From assembly GCA_021792255.1 (NCBI GenBank), contig JAJYUZ010000002.1, forward strand, positions 349,071 to 413,070: 64,000 bases of DNA. Direction: 5' to 3'. The stretch is from Thermoplasmata archaeon (GTDB lineage Archaea; Thermoplasmatota; Thermoplasmata; Thermoplasmatales; GCA-001856825). The position numbers and the translations under genes were made by a program. This document shows positions 41,914-50,642 of this stretch, in pieces; the first letter of the stretch is position 1; the number at the start of each line of letters is the position of its first letter. The notes below the pieces were generated by a model, which was given only the letters and a program-made list of their open reading frames with translations, was not told where the DNA came from and ran no database searches.

Positions 41914-42735
41914 GTGATAGACAAACCACGAGGGCCGACCTCTCATCAGGTCTCTGCGTGGGTTAAGGAAATATTGGGAATAGCAAAGGCCGGACACGTA
42001 GGCACCCTCGACCCAAACGTCACGGGAGTGCTTCCGGTAGGTCTGGAAAAGGCCACTAGACTTGCCGACTTCCTACACGAACAGGGAAAGGAGTATGTCA
42101 CCCTGATGCTACTCCACAAACAGGTAGATAGGCAGAATTTGGAAGATGTGCTCAAGGAATTTACAGGGGAAATATTCCAGTTTCCACCCCTGAGGTCTGC
42201 TGTAGCAAGAAACCTCAGGAAGAGGACGATATATTCGCTGAAGTTGATGGAGATAAAAGAAAGGCACGTTCTTTTTAGAGCGGATGTAGAGTCTGGTGTG
42301 TACATCAGGACCCTATGCAGGGACGTTGGAGATGCCCTCTTGGTGGGAGCAAACATGGCCGAGTTGAGGAGAACGAGAAGCGGACCCATCACTGAGTCGA
42401 ACCTCTCTACTCTTCAAAAACTCAAGGATGCCTATACCCTCTACAAGGAAGGCGACGAAAAATTACTATCCAGTATGCTCATTGATCCGGAAGAGGTCAC
42501 AAAGGACTATCCCAGGATTGTCCTGAAGGAAAGCGCAATCGACGCTATGGCTCACGGAGCTACCGTCTTCAGGAAAGGTATAATAGAAGATTTTGGCGAA
42601 GGCAAGACCGTGAGGATATTGAGTCCAAAAGGCGAATTACTCGGCATGGGGAACAGGGAAGGGGAGAACGTGAAACCAGAGGTCGTTCTGATAGACAGAG
42701 GAGTATATCCCAAGGGTTGGAAAAGTAACAAGTGA
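41914..42735 (+). CDS. tRNA/rRNA pseudouridine synthase Cbf5 (TruB family)
   Basis: The called ORF (273 residues) begins at GTG in VIDKPRGPTSHQVSAWVKEIL. The catalytic Asp lies in GHVGTLDPNVTG, followed by LPVGLEKATRL, FPPLRSAVARNLRKRTIY and GVYIRTLCRDVGD. A PUA domain closes the protein (AIDAMAHGATVFRKGIIE...GELLGMGN). Cbf5 modifies rRNA with H/ACA RNAs and Nop10 (the latter also in this window). The start is doubtful: the natural N-terminus is probably upstream, see the extension entry. Confidence 0.93.
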   Translation: MIDKPRGPTSHQVSAWVKEILGIAKAGHVGTLDPNVTGVLPVGLEKATRLADFLHEQGKEYVTLMLLHKQVDRQNLEDVLKEFTGEIFQFPPLRSAVARNLRKRTIYSLKLMEIKERHVLFRADVESGVYIRTLCRDVGDALLVGANMAELRRTRSGPITESNLSTLQKLKDAYTLYKEGDEKLLSSMLIDPEEVTKDYPRIVLKESAIDAMAHGATVFRKGIIEDFGEGKTVRILSPKGELLGMGNREGENVKPEVVLIDRGVYPKGWKSNK

Positions 42736-42775
42736 CCTAAAATAAAGATTTTAATCACCCGATTATTGTAGATGG

Positions 42776-44008
42776 GTGTACAGTTTCCTCGCTCCTATAC
42801 TCATTGCGCTCACTCTGGGGTACCTAGCCACACTGATAGCCAGGCTGACGGGCACTGTATATATTCCATATTTGCTGTTGCTGGGTATAGTAGTGGGACC
42901 GGTTTTGTACCTCATAAGACCAAGTGAAGCGGAGGTCCTATTTTACAACTATATTGGTCCGATTGGCGCCGCATTTGTCATTCTTGCAGAATCTGCAAAG
43001 ATTCCACGATACTTATTGAGGCGTATACTCAAGCCTCTTTCAATGATGCTGACTTTCGTCCTCTTTGTCACCGGAATCACGACTGGAGTAATCCTGGTAT
43101 TTCTGCTCAGGGCTCCTGTCTGGGTTGGATTTATGGTGGGAGCAATAATTTCGTCCACCGATCCCGCATCTATAATAACCTCACTGAGAAAGACGAAGGT
43201 GTCAGAGGTTCCATCGACCCTGCTTATCACAGAATCGGTCTTCAATGATCCCTTCTCCTATCTGTTCCTGGTGACAGTCATACTGGTGTTTTTCCCTAAA
43301 AATATCACTTACATACAGACGTCCCTCTTCACTTCCAGCAACATTTTCATTTACATCCTAATGACCCAGGGACTCTTTCCTGTTCTTACTTCGGGAGCGC
43401 TTTTTGGTCTTCTCTATTTGCTTAGAGTCAAACTTCCAAAAGACTTCAAGGAGTACTACACAGCCATGTTCCTGCTGTTCGGATTGTCTGCCTACTCAAT
43501 CACCGTAGTAGTAGGTGGATCGGGGTATATGGCTGCGGCAATCTTCGGTGTGCTTTCAGGAAATTTCATGCCTAGAGACACCGAATTCGAAAATTACAAA
43601 CAATTCATGGATAACATCTCCACATTTGCTGCCATCCTAATTTTTGTGTTTTTGGGTGCCTCAATCAATCTATCGATTCTATTTGAGTTTGTGGTACCGG
43701 GGGTCCTAATCTCGCTAATCTTGATTTTTATAGTTAGACCTCTTGCTGTAGTCCTTGCCGGATCCATTGATGTGGAACTGAAATACGGAGATCTTGTGTT
43801 CGTGGGTCTTGAGGGGACTAGAGGGATCTTTCCTGCGATTCTAGCACCAACAGTCCTCATAATGGGTAACACGACGGGAAACGTCTTGCTGCAATACTGG
43901 GGGCAAGCTATAGAGTCTCTGGTTCTTGTCATAATATTTACGTCGCTGACCATTCAGCCTCTCCTAATGGGAAGAATTTACAAGGCCCTTCACAAGGATG
44001 AGACTTAG
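42776..44008 (+). CDS. Cation/proton antiporter, CPA1 type
   Basis: This 410-residue membrane protein has about twelve helices. STDPASI near residue 128 and ESVFNDP near 151 are the key acidic motifs of the Na+(K+)/H+ antiporters. It has no long soluble C-terminal domain. It probably helps keep cytoplasmic pH in an acidophile. The start is GTG; GATTTTAATC ~25 bases upstream could be a TATA box. A stand-alone gene after the superoperon. Confidence 0.87.
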   Translation: MYSFLAPILIALTLGYLATLIARLTGTVYIPYLLLLGIVVGPVLYLIRPSEAEVLFYNYIGPIGAAFVILAESAKIPRYLLRRILKPLSMMLTFVLFVTGITTGVILVFLLRAPVWVGFMVGAIISSTDPASIITSLRKTKVSEVPSTLLITESVFNDPFSYLFLVTVILVFFPKNITYIQTSLFTSSNIFIYILMTQGLFPVLTSGALFGLLYLLRVKLPKDFKEYYTAMFLLFGLSAYSITVVVGGSGYMAAAIFGVLSGNFMPRDTEFENYKQFMDNISTFAAILIFVFLGASINLSILFEFVVPGVLISLILIFIVRPLAVVLAGSIDVELKYGDLVFVGLEGTRGIFPAILAPTVLIMGNTTGNVLLQYWGQAIESLVLVIIFTSLTIQPLLMGRIYKALHKDET

Positions 44009-44071
44009 GGAACACTTCTGCGACATCGCGTCTCTCGTGACTCAGAAGAATTAATGTCAGGCTTCAATGTC

Positions 44072-44236
44072 TCAAATATTTTCGAATTCTTCGCTTACAT
44101 CTATTATTACCTGTTCCATTAGTTTGTCAATATTCCTAGCGGAAAATTCCCTTAGGCCCCCCATTTCGCTTTTGACCTTTGCAAAAAATTTTGAATTCTC
44201 TGTGAAAATGTCGAAGTGAACGAGCAGTTCTTCCAT
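44072..44236 (-). CDS. Small hypothetical protein, 54 aa (not in ORF track)
   Basis: The frame encodes an acidic helical protein, EELLVHFDIFTENSKFFAKVKSEMGGL...MEQVIIDVSEEFENI. A TATA box (TTTATA on the minus strand, 44257-44264) lies about 25 bases before the ATG, as expected for a leaderless gene. This supports it as a real gene. Family not recognised. Confidence 0.5.
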   Translation of the reverse strand: MEELLVHFDIFTENSKFFAKVKSEMGGLREFSARNIDKLMEQVIIDVSEEFENI

Positions 44237-44675
44237 GGCTGTTAATGAACACTCTGTATAAATTCTTAACTCATTTTGCTGGTCAATTCGCCGCTGAAGA
44301 GTTTGCCGAAGGAATTGAGTTATGGGATGTCATATCATTAGTATGACAATATGATACCACAGGGTGCCAGAAACAAGCCATAAATCTAGGTTAAATTTGC
44401 AGGACAATTCAGGAAAAGAGAGAGGAGTGGAAGTACACATACTATTCTACAAATCTCAGATGTGTTGAATTGATCAAGACAATCTTGTCGCAGTGAATAG
44501 AGCAATTCGGGGATTTCTTAGGATAAATCTCCGGTGACAAAGGAATTGCTTCTTACGCTAAAGTCCTTTATAGCGAAGACTACCACATCATTTGTTTCAC
44601 TGTTGAAATTATTAATGAACTAGTTTAGATATATTCTTTCTTGAGATTTCCTTGCTCTGCTCTAGGCAGACCGGT
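44237..44675. other. Non-coding region with palindromes and a long bulged hairpin
   Basis: No ORF longer than chance is seen in this 439-base gap. It contains GTCATA-N7-TATGAC (44329-44347), GACA-N4-TGTC near 44478-44489, and a strong hairpin at 44501-44550. The hairpin has an outer stem AGCAATTC/GAATTGCT of 8 bp and an inner stem GGGGATTT/AAATCTCC of 8 bp with one G-U pair. They stack on one side and are separated by a 10-base bulge on the other. It might be a small RNA or the end of the PAC2 operon. Confidence 0.4.
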
Positions 44676-45428
44676 TCAACCGAAGTATCCAAGGTCTTCT
44701 TTCCTTTCCTCTGGAGGCTGGTTCTCAATCATTCTGTTGGTTATGTCCTCTATTTCCTTAATCCGTTCGTCAAGGCTCGAAGTGTCCGTTCCGAGTTTTA
44801 GGTAATCGACCAGTACTCTCGTGACCTGCTTGGCAGATTTTGGGTCTGTGAAATAGCCCGACGTTTCACCCATCAGGCACACTCCCGGGAGTTCGAACAA
44901 TTCTAATCCCATCCCAAGGAATAGTCCTGCTCCGCCGACAATGCCTCCTCCTGGTTCGTTCTTTGAGAATATCACACCGAGTTTCTCCACTTCCTCTTTC
45001 ACTTCTTTCGAGGTGTAAGCTCCGAGCACTCTCGGGATTTCCATAAGCTTCCCTATCTGGTACCCGCCCAGCGTGATTATCTGCTTGACATCGAAATTCT
45101 TTCCTAATTCAAGGACCTTATAGCATATTTCATATTGTCCCTGTGAAGTAAGTCCCTGGAAATCTCCAGTGAAAAAGATAAGATCGCCTTCCTTCCTTTT
45201 CTTGTAGTACAGCTCGTTTCTGACCAGTCGTGCGAGAGCATCCTCGTTCATTAACACTTGAGGTGGAAGGTGGTGCGAAAAAACGTCTGCGAGTTTTTTG
45301 GCTTTCAGATTTTCTATCAGGAAATCAGCCGTTATCTTTCCTACATTACCTATCCCGGGTAATCCTACAATAAGCACCGAATTCTTCAATTTCACGTTAT
45401 CTGCCATTCTGACGATTACGCTTTCCAT
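44676..45428 (-). CDS. PAC2-family protein (proteasome assembly chaperone-like)
   Basis: The ~250-residue protein has VLIVGLPGIGNVGKITADFLIENLKAKK, LNEDALARLVRNELYYKKR-like sequence, FFTGDFQGLTSQGQYEICYKVLELG and LMGETSGYFTDPKSAKQVTRVL. These are the landmarks of the archaeal PAC2/DUF75 family. Its exact role is unproven. It is the last gene of the eL44-eS27-eIF2a-Nop10 operon. ATG 45428 is preceded by GGAGTGA and is preferred to the ORF track's 45446. Confidence 0.88.
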   Translation of the reverse strand: MESVIVRMADNVKLKNSVLIVGLPGIGNVGKITADFLIENLKAKKLADVFSHHLPPQVLMNEDALARLVRNELYYKKRKEGDLIFFTGDFQGLTSQGQYEICYKVLELGKNFDVKQIITLGGYQIGKLMEIPRVLGAYTSKEVKEEVEKLGVIFSKNEPGGGIVGGAGLFLGMGLELFELPGVCLMGETSGYFTDPKSAKQVTRVLVDYLKLGTDTSSLDERIKEIEDITNRMIENQPPEERKEDLGYFG

Positions 45429-45432
45429 GTTT

Positions 45433-45594
45433 TCACTCCTTACCATATAGCATCTTCATCCTGTACTTTCCAAATCTGTCTTGCGGCGAGAACCTGGGTG
45501 GGATAGTGGATATGGTGGAGGATCCACACTTTGGACACTTGCTTTCTAGAGTGTAATTACCACACCCTGTACACTTGAATATGAGAGTCTTCAC
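45433..45594 (-). CDS. nop10: H/ACA RNP protein Nop10 (not in ORF track)
   Basis: This 53-residue protein is too short for the ORF track. It has a zinc-ribbon FKCTGCGNYTLESKCPKCG and the typical C-terminal PPRFSPQDRFGKYRMKMLYG, which are diagnostic. Nop10 binds Cbf5 (encoded at 41.9 kb) and H/ACA guide RNAs. The start GTG overlaps the eIF2-alpha stop (GTGA). Confidence 0.95.
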   Translation of the reverse strand: MKTLIFKCTGCGNYTLESKCPKCGSSTISTIPPRFSPQDRFGKYRMKMLYGKE

Positions 45595-46349
45595 TCTTTC
45601 ACTGGTCCCTCTCCTATCCCTCCGTGTTTCTTGAGGTAGGATATTATGTCTTCGCTACTTTTTTTCATGTTTTCTTCTGCTATTTTAATGTCATCAGCTT
45701 GCGAGATGATCCTGTACTGCGGTGCTCCTAGGTACGTGATCTCGATACCCTCTCGCTCCCCCGCTTGAAGGGCTTTCTTGATTACCTCAATGCCATTGCC
45801 AGAGCCGTCCTTCAGCTTTATTATGCCCCTCACCTCAGCCACTGGTGGCTTGAGATTTTCTCTCGCATAGTCGATTATGACCGCTGCCCATTCCTTGTTC
45901 TTAAGATCCGTTGAGAATTGTTCGGGTTCAACTGCGGCCAGATCGAGTGCGTATGCTAGAGAACCGAATTTTTCCTCCATCTCTTCAATGACAATGCTCG
46001 TGTCAGGCTTTCCAGGGAATTGGAGGGAAAGATTTGCGAGTATCTTCTCTGCCCTTTGTTCGTTTTTCCATTCCTTCAGTTTTTCTCTTTTTTGATGATC
46101 ATTGACCCTTCTCAGGGAAAGATCAAATCTTCCTCTAGATGGATTCGCGTCTAGGACTTTGCAGACGACCCTCTTTCCTTCTCTTACGTAGTCTCTAATG
46201 TACTTGATCCAGCCTGATGAAACCTCTGAAATGTGAATGAAACCTTCCTTGCCAGTGTATTCATCCAAGTTGCACGTTGCCCCAAAGTCACGAACATCTT
46301 TGACCGTGCAAACCACGAGATCTCCAATCTCCGGATCCGTCTTCTTCAT
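45591..46349 (-). CDS. eif2a: Translation initiation factor 2 subunit alpha
   Basis: The 252-residue protein starts with an S1 RNA-binding domain (GDLVVCTVKDVRDFGATCNLDEYTGKEGFIHISEVSSGWIKYIRDYVREGKRVV), followed by a helical domain and the C-terminal alpha-beta domain (GIEVIKKALQAGEREGIEITYLGAPQYRI). It is part of the heterotrimer that brings Met-tRNAi to the small subunit. Confidence 0.96.
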   Translation of the reverse strand: MKKTDPEIGDLVVCTVKDVRDFGATCNLDEYTGKEGFIHISEVSSGWIKYIRDYVREGKRVVCKVLDANPSRGRFDLSLRRVNDHQKREKLKEWKNEQRAEKILANLSLQFPGKPDTSIVIEEMEEKFGSLAYALDLAAVEPEQFSTDLKNKEWAAVIIDYARENLKPPVAEVRGIIKLKDGSGNGIEVIKKALQAGEREGIEITYLGAPQYRIISQADDIKIAEENMKKSSEDIISYLKKHGGIGEGPVKE

Positions 46350-46534
46350 TTGAATTCTCCGCTGATCTGTCCACTGACCTCATACTTGCCGCCCGTTGGC
46401 TTTGCAAGTACAGTGTTGCAGACTGGACATTTCACTTCGGTAGAACCTCTTGCATATGTCAAAGTCTCGGTGCCACAGTCAGGACACTTTACCTTTACAA
46501 ATGACTTGTCCATTCCTTTGATCTTTGTAGTCAT
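46346..46534 (-). CDS. rps27e: Ribosomal protein eS27 (S27e)
   Basis: The 62-residue protein has VKCPDCGTETLTYARGSTEVKCPVCNTVLAKPTGGK with four zinc-binding Cys, specific to S27e. It overlaps eIF2-alpha by four bases. Confidence 0.95.
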   Translation of the reverse strand: MTTKIKGMDKSFVKVKCPDCGTETLTYARGSTEVKCPVCNTVLAKPTGGKYEVSGQISGEFK

Positions 46535-46822
46535 TTATGCCTCAACCTCCGCGAGTTCAAACTTCTTTGCTCTCCAGGTCGGGGTGTGATAGGATTTCTT
46601 GCAATCCAAGCACCTGTACCTTATATTGATTCTCTTTGTCGGTTTTTCCCTTCCTTCGTAAACGGGTCTTGGAAAACCTCCATAACCCGAAGTAACTCTC
46701 CTGAAGCGCCTCTGTCCTTTTCGAAGCTCGCTTGCCTTCTTTTTCTTGACTCTCTCTATTTCCTGTAGAGTATGTTTCTTACAGTGAGGACAATATCTCA
46801 TAACCTTTCTAGGTAACTTCAA
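46535..46822 (-). CDS. rpl44e: Ribosomal protein eL44 (L44e)
   Basis: The 95-residue protein has RYCPHCKKHTLQEIERVKKKK and YRCLDCKKSYHTP with four zinc-binding Cys. It is the first gene of the minus-strand operon and ends one base before eS27. Confidence 0.95.
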   Translation of the reverse strand: MKLPRKVMRYCPHCKKHTLQEIERVKKKKASELRKGQRRFRRVTSGYGGFPRPVYEGREKPTKRINIRYRCLDCKKSYHTPTWRAKKFELAEVEA

Positions 46823-46988
46823 TCATACCACCGGTGTTGCAAGCTGAATTTGAAATGCATATTTAAGAATTTGTCACTTATATCTGGTGCAGAGGGTCCA
46901 AATTTAACTTTTAAATAGGTAATGCAGGGGCTGCAATCCCATTCCAAATCCCATATATGGAGAAAAATGGACAAAAATTATCAATCTG

Positions 46989-49900
46989 ATGCACATAAAG
47001 TTGCTTATGCTGGACGAAGTTCCTCAATCCTTCGACTCGCTGCAGATTGAAAAAGAAGTCTATAAGTACTGGGAAAGCGAAGAGATTATGCAGCAATCCT
47101 TCGAAATCAATAGAGGTAAGCGAAGGTTCTCTTTTGTCGAAGGTCCACCGACCGCCAACGGTCCGCCCCACATCGGGCACGCAGAGACTAGAGCCGTAAA
47201 AGATCTATTCCTGAGATACAAGACAATGAAGGGGTTCGACATTTATCCTAGAATCGCTGGGTGGGACTGCCACGGCCTTCCGGTCGAGATTGAGGTAGAA
47301 AAGAAACTTGGTATAAAGAACAAGGCAGAAATTGAAAAAATGGGAATTTCCAAATTCAATAACCTCTGCAAAGAGAGTGTCTTTGAGTACCTAAAAATAT
47401 GGGCGGAAGCGTCCAAGCGGCTGGGGTTCTGGGTAGATTATGACAAGGCTTACATAACGATGAAGGACGAGTACATTGAGAGTGAGTGGTGGGCCTTAAG
47501 AGAACTGTACAAGAAGGGATTACTCTTCAAGGACTTCAGGATATCTCCCTATTGCCCAAGATGCGGTACTACTCTCAGTGCGCACGAAGTTTCACAGGGT
47601 TACAAGGAAGTGGAGGATTTCTCCGTATATGTGAAGTTCAAGTTGCTGGATAAGGACGAATATTTCCTCGTCTGGACTACCACGCCATGGACACTGCCAG
47701 CCAACGAATATCTTGTGGTCAATCCGAATTTCAACTACTCACTGGTTGACTACCGGGGAGAAAAACTTTGGGTAGTGGAGGAAAGGGCCAAGACAGTTCT
47801 GAAGAAGTACGTAGTAATAGAGAGCAGACCGGGTTCTTCGTTCGTGGGTACGAGATATGAGCAACTCATTCCCTTTTTAAAGGTGAATACAGGACTCTAT
47901 GTGGTCTCTGGAGACTTCGTCACGAAGGAAGATGGATCAGGAATAGTCCACGCTGCCCCTGCATTTGGCGCGGACGATTATGTGGTCATGAAGAGGGAGA
48001 AAGGGGAGCTCTACGTGACAGTAGATGAAGCCGGAAAGATCGCTCTAGAATCCCCATGGAAGGGATTGGACGTCCAGACAGCAAGTGACAAGATCAATGA
48101 ATATCTAAAGGAGACTGGCAAGCTCCTCAAGATAGAGAAAGCGGCTCATTCGTATCCATTTTGCTGGAGGTGCGAAACCAGACTGATTTTTTACCCGGTA
48201 GAATCTTGGTATATTGGAGTCTCCAAAGAAAAGGATAAAGTCGTGAAATACAACAAAATGGTCAACTGGAAGCCAGACTACATAAGAGATGGAAGGTTTG
48301 GGAATTTCTTGGAAGAAGGGAAAGACTGGGCACTTTCTAGGAATAGATTCTGGGGCACCCCTCTTCCAGTATGGGTGTGCAAGAACAAACACACATTCAT
48401 TCCTGGCAGCAAGAAAGAGCTGCTCGACAATTCTACAGAAATCCCTGAGAATTTTGAACTTCATAGACCCAAGGTCGACGAGATAAAGGTCAGGTGCAAG
48501 GAATGCGGGTTGAATATGGTTAGAGAACCGTACCCAATAGACACTTGGTTCGATTCAGGTTCTGCCTTCTTTGCTCAGTTTCACTATCCGTTTGAAAATG
48601 CTGAACTGTTTAAACAAAATAATCCTGTAGACTTCATAAGCGAGGCAATGGACCAGACCCGAGGGTGGTTCTATTCGATGCACGTTATTTCATCTCTTCT
48701 CTTCGAAAGAAACGCTTACAACAATGTCGTCGTGATGGAATTTATCCTGAATTCAAGGGGAGAAAAGATGAGCAAGTCGAGGGGAGATAAGGTAGATCCA
48801 CTCGAATTGATGGATAGAATAGGTACGGATTCCCTAAGGTTATTCTTTTTGCAGGGGCCGCCGTGGAAGCCTAAGAGGTTTTCAGAAGAAGTTGCGCTGG
48901 AGTTTTCAAGGAAGCTACTGGGAACACTCTATAACTCTTATCTCCTGTTCTCCACGAATGCAAGACTGGATAACTGGAAGCCGAAGAAGGAAGCAATCTC
49001 CTCAGATCTTGACACATGGATGCTCAACAGAATCAATGAGTGCATAGCCTCCGTGACAAAGCATATGGACGAATACGATCCTCACCTTGCGCTGGATGAC
49101 ATAAAAGATCTGGTCCTAGATCTGAGCCAGTGGTATCTTAGGCTCTCGAGAGACACTTTTTGGAGCGGCGAAGTCACTGAAGGCAAGAGATCTTCGTACT
49201 ACGTCACTTACCACGCCCTTATCAGCATTTCAAAAATGCTAGCTCCATTTGCGCCCTATTTCTCTGAATACCTGTTTAGGAAGTTGACAGATGAAAAATC
49301 GGTTCATCTCTCCGGGTTTCCTGAAGCAGAAGAATTCGATCATTCGCTGATAGAGGAAATGAATTATGTAAAGGACACAGTGGAGTCTGGAAGGAGAATA
49401 AGGCAGAAGAATGGCTTGATACTAAGAAGACCGGTCAAGGAAATAGTTATAACCGATCCCAAGCACAGAGAAGTCGTCCGCAAGTACTCTCGATTAATTC
49501 AGAAAGAGTTGAATGCAAAGGAAATAGTAGTGGATGATCTGAAATCGTACATGATTCAGAGTTTTGTCCTAAACAAGAGAGCAGCAGGCAAGATATTTGG
49601 GAAGGAACTGAACAACGCTGAAAAGGAATTCGAAATGGAAGCAAAACAAGACGAACTGAAGAGAACAGGTGAGACAAGGATCTTGGGGAAGGTAATAGGA
49701 GATTTGGAAGTAAATTCCAAGGAACACCTCGATGAGAGGTATGTCTCTGACGATGTTTCCGGCAACAAGATCCTCATAAACAAGGAGTTCGACAAGAATC
49801 TGTACCTGGAGGGTCTAGCTAGAGAGATGGTTCGAAGAATCCAGAGCATGAGAAAGGATGCCAATCTCGATTACACAGACAGGATTTATCTGCACCTAGA

Positions 49901-50057
49901 GGGAGACGAGCCCCTGATGGAGGCATTCTTATCCTTCAAAAAATATATCCTCTCCAGTACCCAGGCTGAGGAGAAAACATCAGTCAACGGATCAGACAAG
50001 AACTGGGACATATCAGGGCTTGGTCTTAAGGTGAGCATAGAAAAAGCGCATAGGTAA
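46989..50057 (+). CDS. ileS: Isoleucyl-tRNA synthetase
   Basis: The 1022-residue class I synthetase has GPPTANGPPHIGHAETRAVKD (HIGH motif near residue 58), a large editing domain with TTTPWTLPANEYLVV, DPIDTWFDSGSAFF, and GEKMSKSRGDKVDP (KMSKS near 595). The C-terminal region carries the anticodon-binding domain. The ATG at 47007 (MLDEVPQS) is an alternative start. CCATATATGG about 35 bases upstream is a likely TATA element. Confidence 0.97.
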   Translation: MHIKLLMLDEVPQSFDSLQIEKEVYKYWESEEIMQQSFEINRGKRRFSFVEGPPTANGPPHIGHAETRAVKDLFLRYKTMKGFDIYPRIAGWDCHGLPVEIEVEKKLGIKNKAEIEKMGISKFNNLCKESVFEYLKIWAEASKRLGFWVDYDKAYITMKDEYIESEWWALRELYKKGLLFKDFRISPYCPRCGTTLSAHEVSQGYKEVEDFSVYVKFKLLDKDEYFLVWTTTPWTLPANEYLVVNPNFNYSLVDYRGEKLWVVEERAKTVLKKYVVIESRPGSSFVGTRYEQLIPFLKVNTGLYVVSGDFVTKEDGSGIVHAAPAFGADDYVVMKREKGELYVTVDEAGKIALESPWKGLDVQTASDKINEYLKETGKLLKIEKAAHSYPFCWRCETRLIFYPVESWYIGVSKEKDKVVKYNKMVNWKPDYIRDGRFGNFLEEGKDWALSRNRFWGTPLPVWVCKNKHTFIPGSKKELLDNSTEIPENFELHRPKVDEIKVRCKECGLNMVREPYPIDTWFDSGSAFFAQFHYPFENAELFKQNNPVDFISEAMDQTRGWFYSMHVISSLLFERNAYNNVVVMEFILNSRGEKMSKSRGDKVDPLELMDRIGTDSLRLFFLQGPPWKPKRFSEEVALEFSRKLLGTLYNSYLLFSTNARLDNWKPKKEAISSDLDTWMLNRINECIASVTKHMDEYDPHLALDDIKDLVLDLSQWYLRLSRDTFWSGEVTEGKRSSYYVTYHALISISKMLAPFAPYFSEYLFRKLTDEKSVHLSGFPEAEEFDHSLIEEMNYVKDTVESGRRIRQKNGLILRRPVKEIVITDPKHREVVRKYSRLIQKELNAKEIVVDDLKSYMIQSFVLNKRAAGKIFGKELNNAEKEFEMEAKQDELKRTGETRILGKVIGDLEVNSKEHLDERYVSDDVSGNKILINKEFDKNLYLEGLAREMVRRIQSMRKDANLDYTDRIYLHLEGDEPLMEAFLSFKKYILSSTQAEEKTSVNGSDKNWDISGLGLKVSIEKAHR

Positions 50058-50093
50058 ATCACTCGCTCTGAGCACGGATGGGAGTTAATGCGT

Positions 50094-50486
50094 CTAAATT
50101 AGGTGCACAAAGGGCAGCACAATTCCCACAACAGCCAGCAATAAGAGCAACACCGCGTATACAATAAAAGTCAAAATCGCCATTACGAACGCCTTTGTGA
50201 GTCCAATCTGAAAAACGATCATTAATACAAACAGAATTCCTACGAACCCCATGATGAGACCCATAGGAGGGAATAAGAAGGAGAACAGAAATAAAAAAAA
50301 CAAAAAGGTGGCCGCAGAAAAGAATGTTCCCGCTAATGCTCTAACGATTTGAGATCGCTCGTGTACGAGTATCTTTGAAGCGAGATAGAGGGGGAATGAG
50401 GTCAATATCCACAAAATAATGAACACTGCAATTGCAATTATAGCATCAAATGCCCCTGAAGGGGATATTAAGGGCCCAGGTTGCAT
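50094..50486 (-). CDS. Small integral membrane protein
   Basis: The 130-residue protein is almost all hydrophobic, with four membrane helices and a short basic/acidic loop (ASKILVHERSQIVRAL) after the first. No family is recognised. It is convergent with ileS and stands alone. Confidence 0.6.
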   Translation of the reverse strand: MQPGPLISPSGAFDAIIAIAVFIILWILTSFPLYLASKILVHERSQIVRALAGTFFSAATFLFFLFLFSFLFPPMGLIMGFVGILFVLMIVFQIGLTKAFVMAILTFIVYAVLLLLLAVVGIVLPFVHLI

Positions 50487-50642
50487 TTATCAACAATATT
50501 GGATCGAATTTAATTCTTCTCGTGCAGATGAGTCATAGGAATTCAAGTGATTTTTTTGAATTAGTCAAAACTCTAACAATCTCGAATGCTCAGTCACGGC
50601 CGGTCGAGAATCAAGGAGTCAAAGATAGCTTCTATGGCTGGA

